64,000 bases of DNA, taken from JALZVT01 sp964634815. Its GTDB lineage: Bacteria; Pseudomonadota; Gammaproteobacteria; Pseudomonadales; Azotimanducaceae. A program made the translations under genes and the position numbers. Below the pieces are notes generated by a model. The model saw nothing but the letters and a program-made list of their open reading frames with translations. It did not search any database and was not told where the DNA came from. The DNA lies in assembly GCA_964634815.1 (NCBI GenBank), contig CAZWMD010000004.1, positions 71,827-135,826 on the forward strand. The letters run 5' to 3'. Positions 15,642-24,827 of this stretch are shown piece after piece (the first letter of the stretch is position 1; the number at the start of each line of letters is the position of its first letter).

Positions 15642-18284
15642 ATGCCAACACCAGAACTAGACCACATCGATGAACGCCTGCGGGAAGACGTCCGCCGCCT
15701 CGGATTCTTGCTGGGAGACGTCATTGCCAGGGATCAAGGCGACGACGCGATCAATGCCATCGAGAAAGTACGTGCGCTCGCCAAAGAAGCCCGCGCAGCA
15801 CAACCTGCCGGACAAACCGCGAAGCAAGCCGACTGGTCTGCGCTGAGCAAATACCTTGCAAGTCAAAATGATGACATGCTTGTCACCATCGCCCGCGCGT
15901 TTAACCAATTTCTCAATCTTGCCAACATCGCTGAGCAGGCCCAGGTTGCGCGCGGTGAAGCCACACGTCTGTCACTGAATGCAAACTCTGAAACCGTCGA
16001 CGCCGTCGCTGATCTGTCTATCGAACTGGTACTGACCGCTCACCCGACGGAGGTGTTGCGGCGAACAATGATCCAGAAATACGATGCCATTGAAACTTCA
16101 TTGAGTGCAAGCATCGCCACTGGAGATTCGTTGAAGCGAGATGCAAACAACACAGAGCTCAGCCGCTTGATCGCAGAAAGCTGGCACAGCGACGAAATCC
16201 GGGCGACCCGACCAACACCGCAAGATGAAGCAAAGTGGGGCTTCGCCGTCATAGAAAGCTCTCTTTGGGAGGCACTACCCCAGGCGGTCGGCGATCTGGA
16301 TCGTGCGTTAACAAAGAACAACCAGGACCGGTTACCGCTGCGCGCAGCGCCACTGCGGATTGCTACCTGGATGGGCGGAGATCGCGACGGCAACCCCAAC
16401 GTCACCGCTGTGGTTACAGAAGAAGTTCTCATGCTGGGTCGCTGGATGGCGGCAGACCTGTTTTTGCGCGACCTTGAAATTCTTCAGGGTTCGTTATCCA
16501 TGACCCGCTGCAACGCCACAGTCCGCAACAAGGCAGGCGACGCCGATGAACCCTACCGGGCGATCATCAAAGCCATGCGAGACAAAATGATCGATACCAG
16601 AAATTGGTCTGAGGCGCGCGCTGCAAGTCCTGACGGGGGCGTTAGGGTGAGTAACCCAGCGAGCCAGGCGATGGTGTTTTGGCGTAGAGATGAATTGCTC
16701 AACCCGCTTATTGAACTGCACGATTCACTTACCGAATGTGGCATGGGGAACATCGCTGACGGACCGCTATTGAACACAATAAGACGGGCTGCTGCATTTG
16801 GACCAACCCTGACTCGACTTGATATTCGTCAAAGTTCGGATCGTCACTCCGACGCCTTTGATGAACTAACTCGTTATCTTGAAGTTGCCGCTGATAACAG
16901 TGGTTACAACGACTGGGATGAATCCCAACGCTGCGAGTTCTTGCAACTAGAGCTTGAAAGCAAACGACCTTTGTTCCCGGAACACTGGCCAGCCTCAGAC
17001 AATGTCCTTGAAGTGCTTGAAACCAGCGCGCTGATCGCGCGCTTTGAAGCATCAGGTATCGCACAGTACGTTATCTCAATGGCCGGGCATCCCAGTGACG
17101 TTCTGGCCGTAATTTTGCTCCTGCGCGACGCTGGTTTAGAGCAAAATCTACCCATTGTGCCGCTGTTCGAAACCCTCGACGATTTGCAACGAGCGCCCGA
17201 GACGCTGGACGCACTTCTGAGTAACCCCTGGTACGCCAAGTACTGCGGGGGCGAACAACAAGTGATGATTGGTTACTCAGACTCCGCCAAGGATGCAGGC
17301 CAGTTCGCAGCCGCCTGGGCGCAGTACGAAGCCCAGGAGCAGTTGGTTGCTACGGCCAGTAAACACTCAGTGAAACTCACCTTGTTCCACGGACGGGGCG
17401 GTGCGGTTGGTCGCGGTGGTGGTCCGGCCCAGGATGCTATCCGATCGCAGCCACCACATTCGATAAATGGCCGCTTACGCGTCACAGAACAAGGCGAGAT
17501 GATCCGCTGGAAGCTAGGTACACCCGAGCTTGCCCGGGAAAGTTTGCGCGGCTATGTCGCGGCTACTCTTGAATCGTCCCTAAACCCGCCCATGCTGCCC
17601 AAAGATGAGTGGCGTACGGCGATGACTACCATGTCTGAACGCTCCCTTGCGGCGTATCGCGCGACAGTACGTGATGACCCCAACTTTGTTGGGCTGTTTC
17701 GCGCACTCACCCCAGAGCGAGAATTGGGAATCCTGGCACTTGGCAGCAGGCCTGCCCGTCGCGCAGCAACCGACGACGTATCAAGTCTTCGCGCGATCCC
17801 CTGGGTTTTTGCCTGGACCCAGATCAGGTTGATGCTGCCAGCCTGGCTGGGAACGGAAGAAGCTCTGGACAAGGACTCTCCCAGTGCAACCGCTCTCAAT
17901 GCCATGCTGGATTGGCCGTTTTTTCAGATGCAAGTCGATATGCTGGAAATGGTACTGGCAAAGTCTGAACCGAGTCTCACGCTGCACTACGCCAGCAAAC
18001 TACTGGGCGACACACCACCGGGGCAGATTGAAGCCCTGTGTGCTCGACTCGCTCGATTGCAAGAGAGCCTTCTGTCACTACGCAACTCGACTGAGCTACT
18101 GCACCATGATCCGGTACTCGGTCAGTCGCTTACCGTAAGGAACACCTATCTGGATCCGCTTCACGTACTTCAGGCTGAGCTGTTACAACGTTACCGGGTT
18201 GATGAAGACCCGAACTCAAAAGTCTCTCGTGCGTTACGGGTTACGATGGCTGGGATTTCGAGTGGTCTTCGGAATACCGGTTAA
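15642..18284 (+). CDS. ppc: phosphoenolpyruvate carboxylase
   Basis: An 880-residue enzyme that carboxylates PEP to oxaloacetate to refill the TCA cycle. Landmarks are intact: the catalytic His in VLTAHPTEVLRRT (about residue 130), WMGGDRDGNPNV (about 245), the Gly-rich loop FHGRGGAVGRGGGP (about 580), QGEMIRWK and the C-terminal RNTG that is needed for activity in the family. The length equals the usual bacterial size. Its last 44 bp overlap the end of the convergent TRAP permease gene. Confidence 0.97.
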   Translation: MPTPELDHIDERLREDVRRLGFLLGDVIARDQGDDAINAIEKVRALAKEARAAQPAGQTAKQADWSALSKYLASQNDDMLVTIARAFNQFLNLANIAEQAQVARGEATRLSLNANSETVDAVADLSIELVLTAHPTEVLRRTMIQKYDAIETSLSASIATGDSLKRDANNTELSRLIAESWHSDEIRATRPTPQDEAKWGFAVIESSLWEALPQAVGDLDRALTKNNQDRLPLRAAPLRIATWMGGDRDGNPNVTAVVTEEVLMLGRWMAADLFLRDLEILQGSLSMTRCNATVRNKAGDADEPYRAIIKAMRDKMIDTRNWSEARAASPDGGVRVSNPASQAMVFWRRDELLNPLIELHDSLTECGMGNIADGPLLNTIRRAAAFGPTLTRLDIRQSSDRHSDAFDELTRYLEVAADNSGYNDWDESQRCEFLQLELESKRPLFPEHWPASDNVLEVLETSALIARFEASGIAQYVISMAGHPSDVLAVILLLRDAGLEQNLPIVPLFETLDDLQRAPETLDALLSNPWYAKYCGGEQQVMIGYSDSAKDAGQFAAAWAQYEAQEQLVATASKHSVKLTLFHGRGGAVGRGGGPAQDAIRSQPPHSINGRLRVTEQGEMIRWKLGTPELARESLRGYVAATLESSLNPPMLPKDEWRTAMTTMSERSLAAYRATVRDDPNFVGLFRALTPERELGILALGSRPARRAATDDVSSLRAIPWVFAWTQIRLMLPAWLGTEEALDKDSPSATALNAMLDWPFFQMQVDMLEMVLAKSEPSLTLHYASKLLGDTPPGQIEALCARLARLQESLLSLRNSTELLHHDPVLGQSLTVRNTYLDPLHVLQAELLQRYRVDEDPNSKVSRALRVTMAGISSGLRNTG

Positions 18285-20142
18285 TCGCAAGCGCGGCGAC
18301 CACCAGTACCAGTCCAAGGATGCGTGCCAAAGGAGCTGGATAAATTAGCAGCAATGCTGCAACTGAGCACATCAGACGTTGAGTGGCAGGCATCACGCGA
18401 AATGCAAAACCTTCAATTGCGGTGGCTGACGCAACAATCAGCGCAGCACACCACAATGACCCCAGCAATACGTCGAGCCAACCGTTCTCACCAAGCAACA
18501 GAAGCGGTGAATACACCATCATCAAAGGCACTACAAACAAACCTTTGGCAAGCTTTACTGCCTCAAATGCAGCGCCCATCGGGCGTGCTCCTGCAATACC
18601 CGCACCGGCAAAGGCCGCTAGCGCAATCGGCGGAGTGACATTGGAAGTTTGCGAGAGCCAGAAGATAACCATATGAGCGGCAAGCAAAGCCATACCCATT
18701 TCCTGAAGCGCTGGTGCCGCCATAACAGACAACACAATATAAGCTGCCGTTACGGGTAAACCCATCCCCAACACCAGTGCAGCAAGTGCAATCAGAACAA
18801 AAGCAAGCCATAACTGGCCATTCGCCAGGGACAAAACAAACTCGGTAAATTGCAAACCCAAACCAGTTTGACCGATAACGCCAACAACCAGACCCGCGAC
18901 GGCACAAGCACATGAGATCGGTACCGCCATGCGCGCACCACGCTCCAAAGCACCCAAAAATTCAGTAAATCCTATGCGCGTGTGCGCACGCAACATCGCG
19001 GCGACAACAATCGCCAGACAGCCACTAGCGCCGACGAGTACCGGCGAGTAACTCATAAGTAACAACACCGTAATGAATACCAGGGGCAGCAAAAAATGCG
19101 CACCCCTGGCCATCACCGTCATCGATTTTTGCGTATCTGTCATGCCTTGCATTCCGCGCTTTGACGCAATCAGATGTACGTAGAGCAAGGTACAGAAAAA
19201 ATAGAGTAAAGCCGGCATCAACGACATCCACACGATGTCGCTGTAACTTGTACGGGTAAACTCGGCCATCACAAACGCGCCCGCACCCATCACGGGTGGC
19301 ATGATCTGGCCTCCGGTCGACGCCGCCGCCTCAATGCCTGCAGATTCTTCAGGAGAATATCCGAGCTTCTTCATCATGGGAATCGTGAGTGATCCGGTTG
19401 TTACCGTGTTGGCAATTGCAGAACCAGAGATTGATCCCATAGCCGCTGAGGCGATAACACTGGCTTTGGCCGGGCCACCCCGATATCTGCCAGCCGCAGC
19501 AAAAGCCAAATCGATGAAGAACTTTCCCGCACCAGTTGATTCCAAAAAGGCGCCAAACAAAACAAACATAAACACCGCCCCCGCAGCAATCCCCAGTGGC
19601 GCGCCAAACATGCCCGCACCAGTGAACACCTGAAAGCGGACGATTCGCTCTAAAGAAAAGCCGCGCGTGGCTAACGCATCAGGCAGATAATTCCCAAACG
19701 CTGCATAGCATAGAAACAAAAGCCCGATAAACATCATTACCGGTCCTACCGCTCGCCGGGACAACTCAAGCGATAAACCAATCAAAGCGCATCCGGCAAT
19801 AAGTTCGGGCAAAGAAAGACCATTCAGGAGATGCTCAATACTCCGATAATCGAAAGACAACACAACACAGGTGGCGAGCACTGCAGCTAACGCACACAGA
19901 CCATCAAGCCAACGTAATCTCCCACCGGCTAAGGGGTAGAGTAGAAACCCAAGCGCAAGTACCCAACCCAGATGAGCGGGTCGAAAAAAGGTGGCGCCCG
20001 GCACCTCAAGCCAAAATGGCAGAAACGCTGCAGGCACAAATCCTGCAACCGGCTGCCAGAGCTGATAAAGACTAAGTGCAACAGCCAGTAATACCGCAAC
20101 TTTTGAAACGACTGATTTTGTTTGAACCCTAGTCAGGTCCAT
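18241..20142 (-). CDS. TRAP transporter permease, fused 4TM/12TM type
   Basis: About 633 residues with many hydrophobic segments. This is the fused small and large membrane subunit found in TAXI-type TRAP systems. Family-like stretches include GGPAKASVIASAAMGSISGS and GGQIMPPVMGAGAFVMAEFT in the large-subunit half. The start ATG 20142 lies 1 bp after the stop of the binding-protein gene, so the two are coupled. It would import an organic anion using the sodium or proton gradient. The 3' end overlaps ppc by 44 bp tail to tail. Confidence 0.9.
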   Translation of the reverse strand: MDLTRVQTKSVVSKVAVLLAVALSLYQLWQPVAGFVPAAFLPFWLEVPGATFFRPAHLGWVLALGFLLYPLAGGRLRWLDGLCALAAVLATCVVLSFDYRSIEHLLNGLSLPELIAGCALIGLSLELSRRAVGPVMMFIGLLFLCYAAFGNYLPDALATRGFSLERIVRFQVFTGAGMFGAPLGIAAGAVFMFVLFGAFLESTGAGKFFIDLAFAAAGRYRGGPAKASVIASAAMGSISGSAIANTVTTGSLTIPMMKKLGYSPEESAGIEAAASTGGQIMPPVMGAGAFVMAEFTRTSYSDIVWMSLMPALLYFFCTLLYVHLIASKRGMQGMTDTQKSMTVMARGAHFLLPLVFITVLLLMSYSPVLVGASGCLAIVVAAMLRAHTRIGFTEFLGALERGARMAVPISCACAVAGLVVGVIGQTGLGLQFTEFVLSLANGQLWLAFVLIALAALVLGMGLPVTAAYIVLSVMAAPALQEMGMALLAAHMVIFWLSQTSNVTPPIALAAFAGAGIAGARPMGAAFEAVKLAKGLFVVPLMMVYSPLLLLGENGWLDVLLGSLWCAALIVASATAIEGFAFRVMPATQRLMCSVAALLLIYPAPLARILGLVLVVAALAINRYSEDHSKSQPS

Positions 20143-20143
20143 T

Positions 20144-21238
20144 TCAGGAACAGTCCCAGTTAGTCGGATTGTCTTTGCCCAGAGCATCAGCCAAGACCTT
20201 GCTGTCACTGGCGTCTAACGCGTCGAGGAAACGTTGCGCCCCGGGATGCAACGGCACTGCAGACATGACCCGGGCATTACCCGGAGTGGTAAATGAGGCC
20301 GCTGCAACAATAGATTCAAGATCGGCTTGATTCTGATACAGCGAACAAACCAGTCTGTAGGCGAGTTCGTCCTCCATAGCGGCGTTTACCACCACCAGAT
20401 TCCAGATCGACAAGGTTGAAACCTTTTCCTCAACCCCACGATAGGTCCCCTGAGGAATGTCAGCGGGCACATAAGCAGGGTATCGCTCACCAAGGCGACG
20501 CACTTCTTCGGTCGAAAAACTCACCAACACAATGTCTCGCGTGAGCGCCAACTCTTTAACCACACCAATCCCCAATCCACCGACAACAAAGGCCGCATCC
20601 AACACACCATCTTTCAAACCATCAGCCGTACCCGAGAAGTTCAGGTACTGGGCATTGAGCTCGGACTCACCCACACCGAGACCCGCCAGCAGGTTTTCAG
20701 CCGCAACCGCTGTGCCAGACCCCGGCGCACCCATCGAAACCCGCTTGCCTCGCAAATCAGCAAAATGATGGATGTCTGCATCCGCCATCGCTACCAGGTG
20801 TACAAAATTCGGATAAGCCGCAAACAAGGTGCGAAGAGGCAGCGGCTCTGGAAAACGATCCTCACCGCGATAAGCGCTCACAACCACATCACCCATGGCA
20901 ATGCCCACTTCACTCTCGCCACGAGCCACCTGAATAACGTTAATAACGGAAGCACCCGTGACCTCCGCCTTCACGTTGACGCCGGGCAAGGTCCGGGACC
21001 AGATTGACGACAGTCCACCGCCATAAGGGTAATAGATGCCGCTCGGATTGCCGGTAGCAAAGGTCAGTGTAGGGCGATCGCTGCCGCAGCCCGACAACGC
21101 ACACACTAACGAACCAAGAAAAAAGGCGATAAGACAGGCTCTACCAGCAGGGTCTGCTGGACTGTTCGTGTTAATGTACCCGGCTAACTGGCGGCAAGGC
21201 GACACACAATTCCCCTGTTGTCTCTCCGTTGCGGACAT
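20144..21238 (-). CDS. TAXI family TRAP transporter solute-binding lipoprotein
   Basis: A 364-residue substrate-binding protein of the TRAP importer. A lipobox LSGC at residues 48-51 suggests attachment to a membrane by Cys51. The TAXI signature is clear: FATGNPSGIYYPYGGGLSSI, then GVNVKAEVTGASVINVIQVA and GAPGSGTAVAAENLLAGLG. TAXI proteins bind compounds such as glutamate or 2-oxoglutarate, but the substrate here is not known. The first 30 residues before the hydrophobic core are unusually long, so the true start may be further in. It is the first gene of a two-gene operon with the permease. Confidence 0.88.
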   Translation of the reverse strand: MSATERQQGNCVSPCRQLAGYINTNSPADPAGRACLIAFFLGSLVCALSGCGSDRPTLTFATGNPSGIYYPYGGGLSSIWSRTLPGVNVKAEVTGASVINVIQVARGESEVGIAMGDVVVSAYRGEDRFPEPLPLRTLFAAYPNFVHLVAMADADIHHFADLRGKRVSMGAPGSGTAVAAENLLAGLGVGESELNAQYLNFSGTADGLKDGVLDAAFVVGGLGIGVVKELALTRDIVLVSFSTEEVRRLGERYPAYVPADIPQGTYRGVEEKVSTLSIWNLVVVNAAMEDELAYRLVCSLYQNQADLESIVAAASFTTPGNARVMSAVPLHPGAQRFLDALDASDSKVLADALGKDNPTNWDCS

Positions 21239-21270
21239 TGTAGCCGAAGCTTACGCCGAACCCGATCTTG

Positions 21271-22551
21271 ATGCCTGATTCCCAGCCCGATACCAATGAG
21301 GCCAAACCCGCCTTGCCCGCACGGCGAGGGTTGGCGGCGATGTGGCCAAAATATCGAGGCTGGCGCATGGTCGCCGTCGCGTTTTTCGTTGACTTTATCG
21401 CGGTTGGTTTCTTTTTTTACTCCTACGGCGTGTTCTTTAAAGCCATTGCCCAGGAATTTGGTGACAGCCGCTTTGGTGTTTCCATTGGCATCATGTTGAC
21501 GCAGATTGCAGGAGCACTGGTTGCGCCGCTAATCGGTCAGGCCCTTGATCGATATGAATTGCGCAACGTACAAGCTATCGGTGCCACCACTATGGGGCTT
21601 GGGTTCCTTGCTCTGGGCTTCGTGCAAACTCCGCTGCAATTCTACCTGGTGTTGGGTCTGTTCATCGGCTGTGGCGCGGGCGCTATGGGGCAGCTGGCGA
21701 CTTCAAAACTCGTCGCAAACTGGTTCATGAAACGCCGTGGCACTGCCCTTGGCATTGCAGCTACAGGTATCAGCGCATCCGGTGTCGTCATGCCCACTTT
21801 GAGCGCCTGGATTATCTTGAACTACGGGTGGCGCGAAGGCTTCATGATCTATGGCGTTATCACACTGGTGTTAGTGGTGCCGCTGGTTATGAAGTTTGTC
21901 GTCTCTCGCCCGGAAGATATCGGCCTGCTGCCGGATGGCGCCCCAGCAGGCACTGTCATGCCGCCTGCTCCGCCACCTGCAAAACTCAGGGAATTTGTGG
22001 GTAACCCAAACTTTTGGGCGCTAGTGGCCATCATCGGCCTGCTGTTTTGTGTGCAAAGCGGAACATTGATCCATCTGGTACCACGGGTTACTGACGCGGG
22101 GTATTCGCTCAGCGCCGCGTCTCTGGTGATGTCTGTGTGTGCAGCACTTGGTATCGCGGGCAAGCTGATCTATGGCTACCTCGCTGACCGCTGGGATGTG
22201 CGCAAGGCACTCTGGCTGGGTATCGCGTTTCAGATCGTTGGGCAACTTGTGATGTTGTTACAGCCTGGCTACCACGGCTTTATGCTTGGTGCCGCCCTGT
22301 TTGGTTTTGGCATGGGAGGGGTTGTGCCGATGCAGGGGGCAGCGGTTGGCGCTACCTTTGGTCGCGAATCTTTTGGTCGGGTACTTGGCGCCATGCGTCT
22401 GCCTATGGCCGGACTACAAGTACTGGGGGTGCCTTTCGCAGGCCTGGTGTTCGACGCTACCGGTAACTACAAGCTTGCCGTCTACGTCTTCCTGGCGCTA
22501 TATCTGCTCGCAGCCGTAGCGGTATTTGGCCTGCGCCCAAACAAAACGTAG
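21271..22551 (+). CDS. MFS transporter, oxalate/monocarboxylate antiporter-like
   Basis: A 426-residue inner-membrane transporter with 12 predicted membrane segments. The order fits the major facilitator superfamily: VDFIAVGFFFYSYGVFFKAI in helix 1, ALDRYELR between helices 2 and 3, and a middle loop with PAGTVMPPAPPPA. The overall look is of the monocarboxylate/oxalate-formate subgroup. I start at ATG 21271 rather than the TTG just before it. It is divergent from the TAXI operon, with only 32 bp between starts, so they may share control. Confidence 0.82.
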   Translation: MPDSQPDTNEAKPALPARRGLAAMWPKYRGWRMVAVAFFVDFIAVGFFFYSYGVFFKAIAQEFGDSRFGVSIGIMLTQIAGALVAPLIGQALDRYELRNVQAIGATTMGLGFLALGFVQTPLQFYLVLGLFIGCGAGAMGQLATSKLVANWFMKRRGTALGIAATGISASGVVMPTLSAWIILNYGWREGFMIYGVITLVLVVPLVMKFVVSRPEDIGLLPDGAPAGTVMPPAPPPAKLREFVGNPNFWALVAIIGLLFCVQSGTLIHLVPRVTDAGYSLSAASLVMSVCAALGIAGKLIYGYLADRWDVRKALWLGIAFQIVGQLVMLLQPGYHGFMLGAALFGFGMGGVVPMQGAAVGATFGRESFGRVLGAMRLPMAGLQVLGVPFAGLVFDATGNYKLAVYVFLALYLLAAVAVFGLRPNKT

Positions 22552-22557
22552 CAAACC

Positions 22558-23772
22558 TCAGGCACGGAGAGTTGAGAGTTCATCATTCGACCAGATCTTG
22601 CGAATAAATCGAGGATTCTTCGATGACATATCGATCTGGTATTTGGCGCTATCGTCTCGGACTGGCAAGCCAAGAATTTCCGAGAGATTACGGGCGAGCC
22701 ACTTCTCGATTTTCAGCACGACCATCTTTCTTCGCAACCGGCCTTGAACATCGCGATTGAGTACCGTAGGCATGGTGTTGAGCGTGAGGATCTCATCGAT
22801 AGATCCATGAGCCATTTTTTCGCGGCCTTCATCACTTGCGTAGAAATGCGAAACCGCAAAAATTGTCCGTCCCGGATGGCCTTGACGCAGGAACTGACAA
22901 GATTTCACAACGGTTGAACCTGTGCGCACCATATCATCGAACAGCACGAGATCACGGCCACCAATTTCTTCGAAGGTTGACTCACTCTCCTCATGCAGTT
23001 TGATCTGCACTTTGCGCTCTCCCGAGCGTTCTTTATCCAGTAACACGCATTTGGCATTCGGCAGCTGCAACTGAACAAACATCTCTTTTACAAAATCTCG
23101 CGCGCCCTTGTCTGGTGCACATAGCGCGAGCCGAGCCCCACCATCACTGCAATCAACGATGTTGGAGTTATGCAAATAGTCGCAATAGATATCATAGGGA
23201 ATCAGGTTATCGAAGCGCCCCTCGAACACCTCATTAAAAATCGCCTGGACCGAATAAGAGTGGTTATGCACGGTAAGTACGCGGTCTACTCCAGCCAGTT
23301 TCAGCATCTGGGCATAAAGTCTGGCAGTAAATGGTTGTCCGTCGAATTTCTTCCGATCTTTAACATCACGCTCAAAATGAGTCTTGCCATGATCTATGCC
23401 CGGGCCACGATCTTGCGCGCTGTAATACAGATCAGGCTCTACCAACATAACCTGGGCCGCCCCATTCTCTTTAGCACCTCGCGCGATCAGCAGATTGCGC
23501 ATAGCAAGATTCTGCCGGCTAACAACACGACTGGACGTGGACACAATCACCACAGTTTTGCCGCTGAGTTGGTTACCGATAGCCGAAAAGTCGCCCTCAT
23601 CCGAGATAAATCGCGGGCAGAATTCTGTATTGGCAAAGGTCTTCATGCTGATCAAATCAGCAATGTCTTCGGCCTGACCAACAGTAAAAGCGACATCGAT
23701 GGCAAAGGGGTCATCAGACGAGTTCCCCACGATAATAATGTCATCGGGCGAGGTGGCGATTGCTGCCGACAT
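22558..23772 (-). CDS. ribose-phosphate pyrophosphokinase-like phosphoribosyltransferase, long form
   Basis: A protein of about 404 residues, compared with about 310-320 for standard PRPP synthetase. The N-terminal part has the synthetase pattern (FCPRFISDEGDFSAIGNQLS) and the PRPP-binding loop is present as DLVLFDDMVRTGSTV, with the two acidic residues and the TGST. Extra residues lie in the middle (the YYSAQDRGPGIDHGKTHF region) and at the C-terminus (SSKNPRFIRKIWSNDELSTL). It may make PRPP or a related compound, or be a divergent paralog with another role. It ends convergent with the MFS gene, with a 6-bp gap. Confidence 0.72.
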   Translation of the reverse strand: MSAAIATSPDDIIIVGNSSDDPFAIDVAFTVGQAEDIADLISMKTFANTEFCPRFISDEGDFSAIGNQLSGKTVVIVSTSSRVVSRQNLAMRNLLIARGAKENGAAQVMLVEPDLYYSAQDRGPGIDHGKTHFERDVKDRKKFDGQPFTARLYAQMLKLAGVDRVLTVHNHSYSVQAIFNEVFEGRFDNLIPYDIYCDYLHNSNIVDCSDGGARLALCAPDKGARDFVKEMFVQLQLPNAKCVLLDKERSGERKVQIKLHEESESTFEEIGGRDLVLFDDMVRTGSTVVKSCQFLRQGHPGRTIFAVSHFYASDEGREKMAHGSIDEILTLNTMPTVLNRDVQGRLRRKMVVLKIEKWLARNLSEILGLPVRDDSAKYQIDMSSKNPRFIRKIWSNDELSTLRA

Positions 23773-23836
23773 GGGCACAAAACTCGTAGCGCAAGTGGGG
23801 AACGCGAGCGTACGGAGGTTTCCGGGGTGCGGTCAA

Positions 23837-23859
23837 GAGGGCTCGCGAAAAAAGCCCTC
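23837..23859. promoter_or_regulatory. perfect inverted repeat in the leader of the PRPP-synthetase-like gene
   Basis: Arms GAGGGCT (23837-23843) and AGCCCTC (23853-23859) with a 9-base spacer containing five A. It lies 65-87 bp before the start of the minus-strand PRPP-synthetase-like gene, so it could form an RNA hairpin in its leader or be a protein-binding site. No following T-run, so not a standard terminator for that gene. The 373-bp region 23773-24145 otherwise holds only the tandem repeat listed next. Confidence 0.4.
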
Positions 23860-23966
23860 AGTTGCGCAAAATTAGTACGGCAATGAAGCGAAAAGGCTTT
23901 TTTGAGCTCAGGAATTCTGACGCAACCAAAGCCGCTGACTGCGACTAAATGGTCTAACAAACCCTG

Positions 23967-23999
23967 CTTTTATAGCCCTTTTACAGCCCTTTTACAGCT
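23967..23999. repeat. three tandem 11-bp units
   Basis: Units cttttatagcc, cttttacagcc and cttttacagct follow directly on each other in the region between the PRPP-synthetase-like gene and the TetR gene. The period of 11 bp is close to one DNA turn, so the units would face the same side of the helix. No known site is recognised. Confidence 0.8.
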
Positions 24000-24145
24000 T
24001 TCAGACGGTGTGCACTGGCCCCTTTCGCGGACCGTCGGTACCGTAGATAGGTGCCTGGTGTGAGGGGATGCGATCCATTCGCTCCACCGTTTGATGCGTG
24101 TGTCACCAACAGACCCGACACCGTCCCCGACGCGAACGTAAGGAT

Positions 24146-24772
24146 ATGGCGTTGAAAAATAAAGATCGAGTATCAGCAACGCGAGCCCGCCTAATCAATG
24201 CTGCCATTGAGGCTCTCGCTGAAATTGGCTACCACCGGACGACGTTCGTTGAGGTCTCTCGACGTAGCGAGTTATCCCGCGGAGCTATCCATCATCACTT
24301 TGAGTCTATCCCGGACCTGATGGCGGCCGTTACCAGGGATATCAGCAAACAACTGGAAGAGCGACTACGCGCCGAATTGGCAGCTCTACCTGCCGGCGCT
24401 GATCTGTTCGACCGGGGTCTGGATCTGCTTTGGACACAAATGCGCGAGCCTCCCTTTCAAGCCTTTCAGCAAATTCGCAACGCCCTGGCAACAGATCCCG
24501 CACTAGAACCTGTGGTGAGGGATGAAGTGAAGACCCTGTGGCAGTGGTTACAAAACCAAACAGGCACTTTCCTGCAAGGCGGGCTGACACAGAGCATCCC
24601 ACCCGAAACAGCGTTAATTCGTCTGGTACTGGCTGCACTGGCAGATTCCTACGACAGCAACCGCGCTGCAGCGCAGAATTCGCAAGACCTCACCATCCTG
24701 AAAGTGATGGTGAGGCAGTTCGTGGGTCCGTCGAGGAGCTCGCAGACCCAGCACGCAGAAGAGACTACCTAA
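24146..24772 (+). CDS. TetR family transcriptional regulator
   Basis: A protein of about 208 residues. The N-terminal helix-turn-helix is typical: RARLINAAIEALAEIGYHRT, then TFVEVSRRSELSRGAIHHHF. The C-terminal ligand domain is not specific. ATG 24146 has AAGGA only 1 base before it, so the TTG at 24152 (7 nt spacing) could be the true start. The convergent neighbour is an acyl-CoA dehydrogenase; regulation of fatty-acid-type metabolism is possible but not shown. Confidence 0.82.
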   Translation: MALKNKDRVSATRARLINAAIEALAEIGYHRTTFVEVSRRSELSRGAIHHHFESIPDLMAAVTRDISKQLEERLRAELAALPAGADLFDRGLDLLWTQMREPPFQAFQQIRNALATDPALEPVVRDEVKTLWQWLQNQTGTFLQGGLTQSIPPETALIRLVLAALADSYDSNRAAAQNSQDLTILKVMVRQFVGPSRSSQTQHAEETT

Positions 24773-24827
24773 CCGCCAATATATCGTCGCTAAAATCCAG
24801 CCGCTAACAATAGTGCTGGATGAGCGA

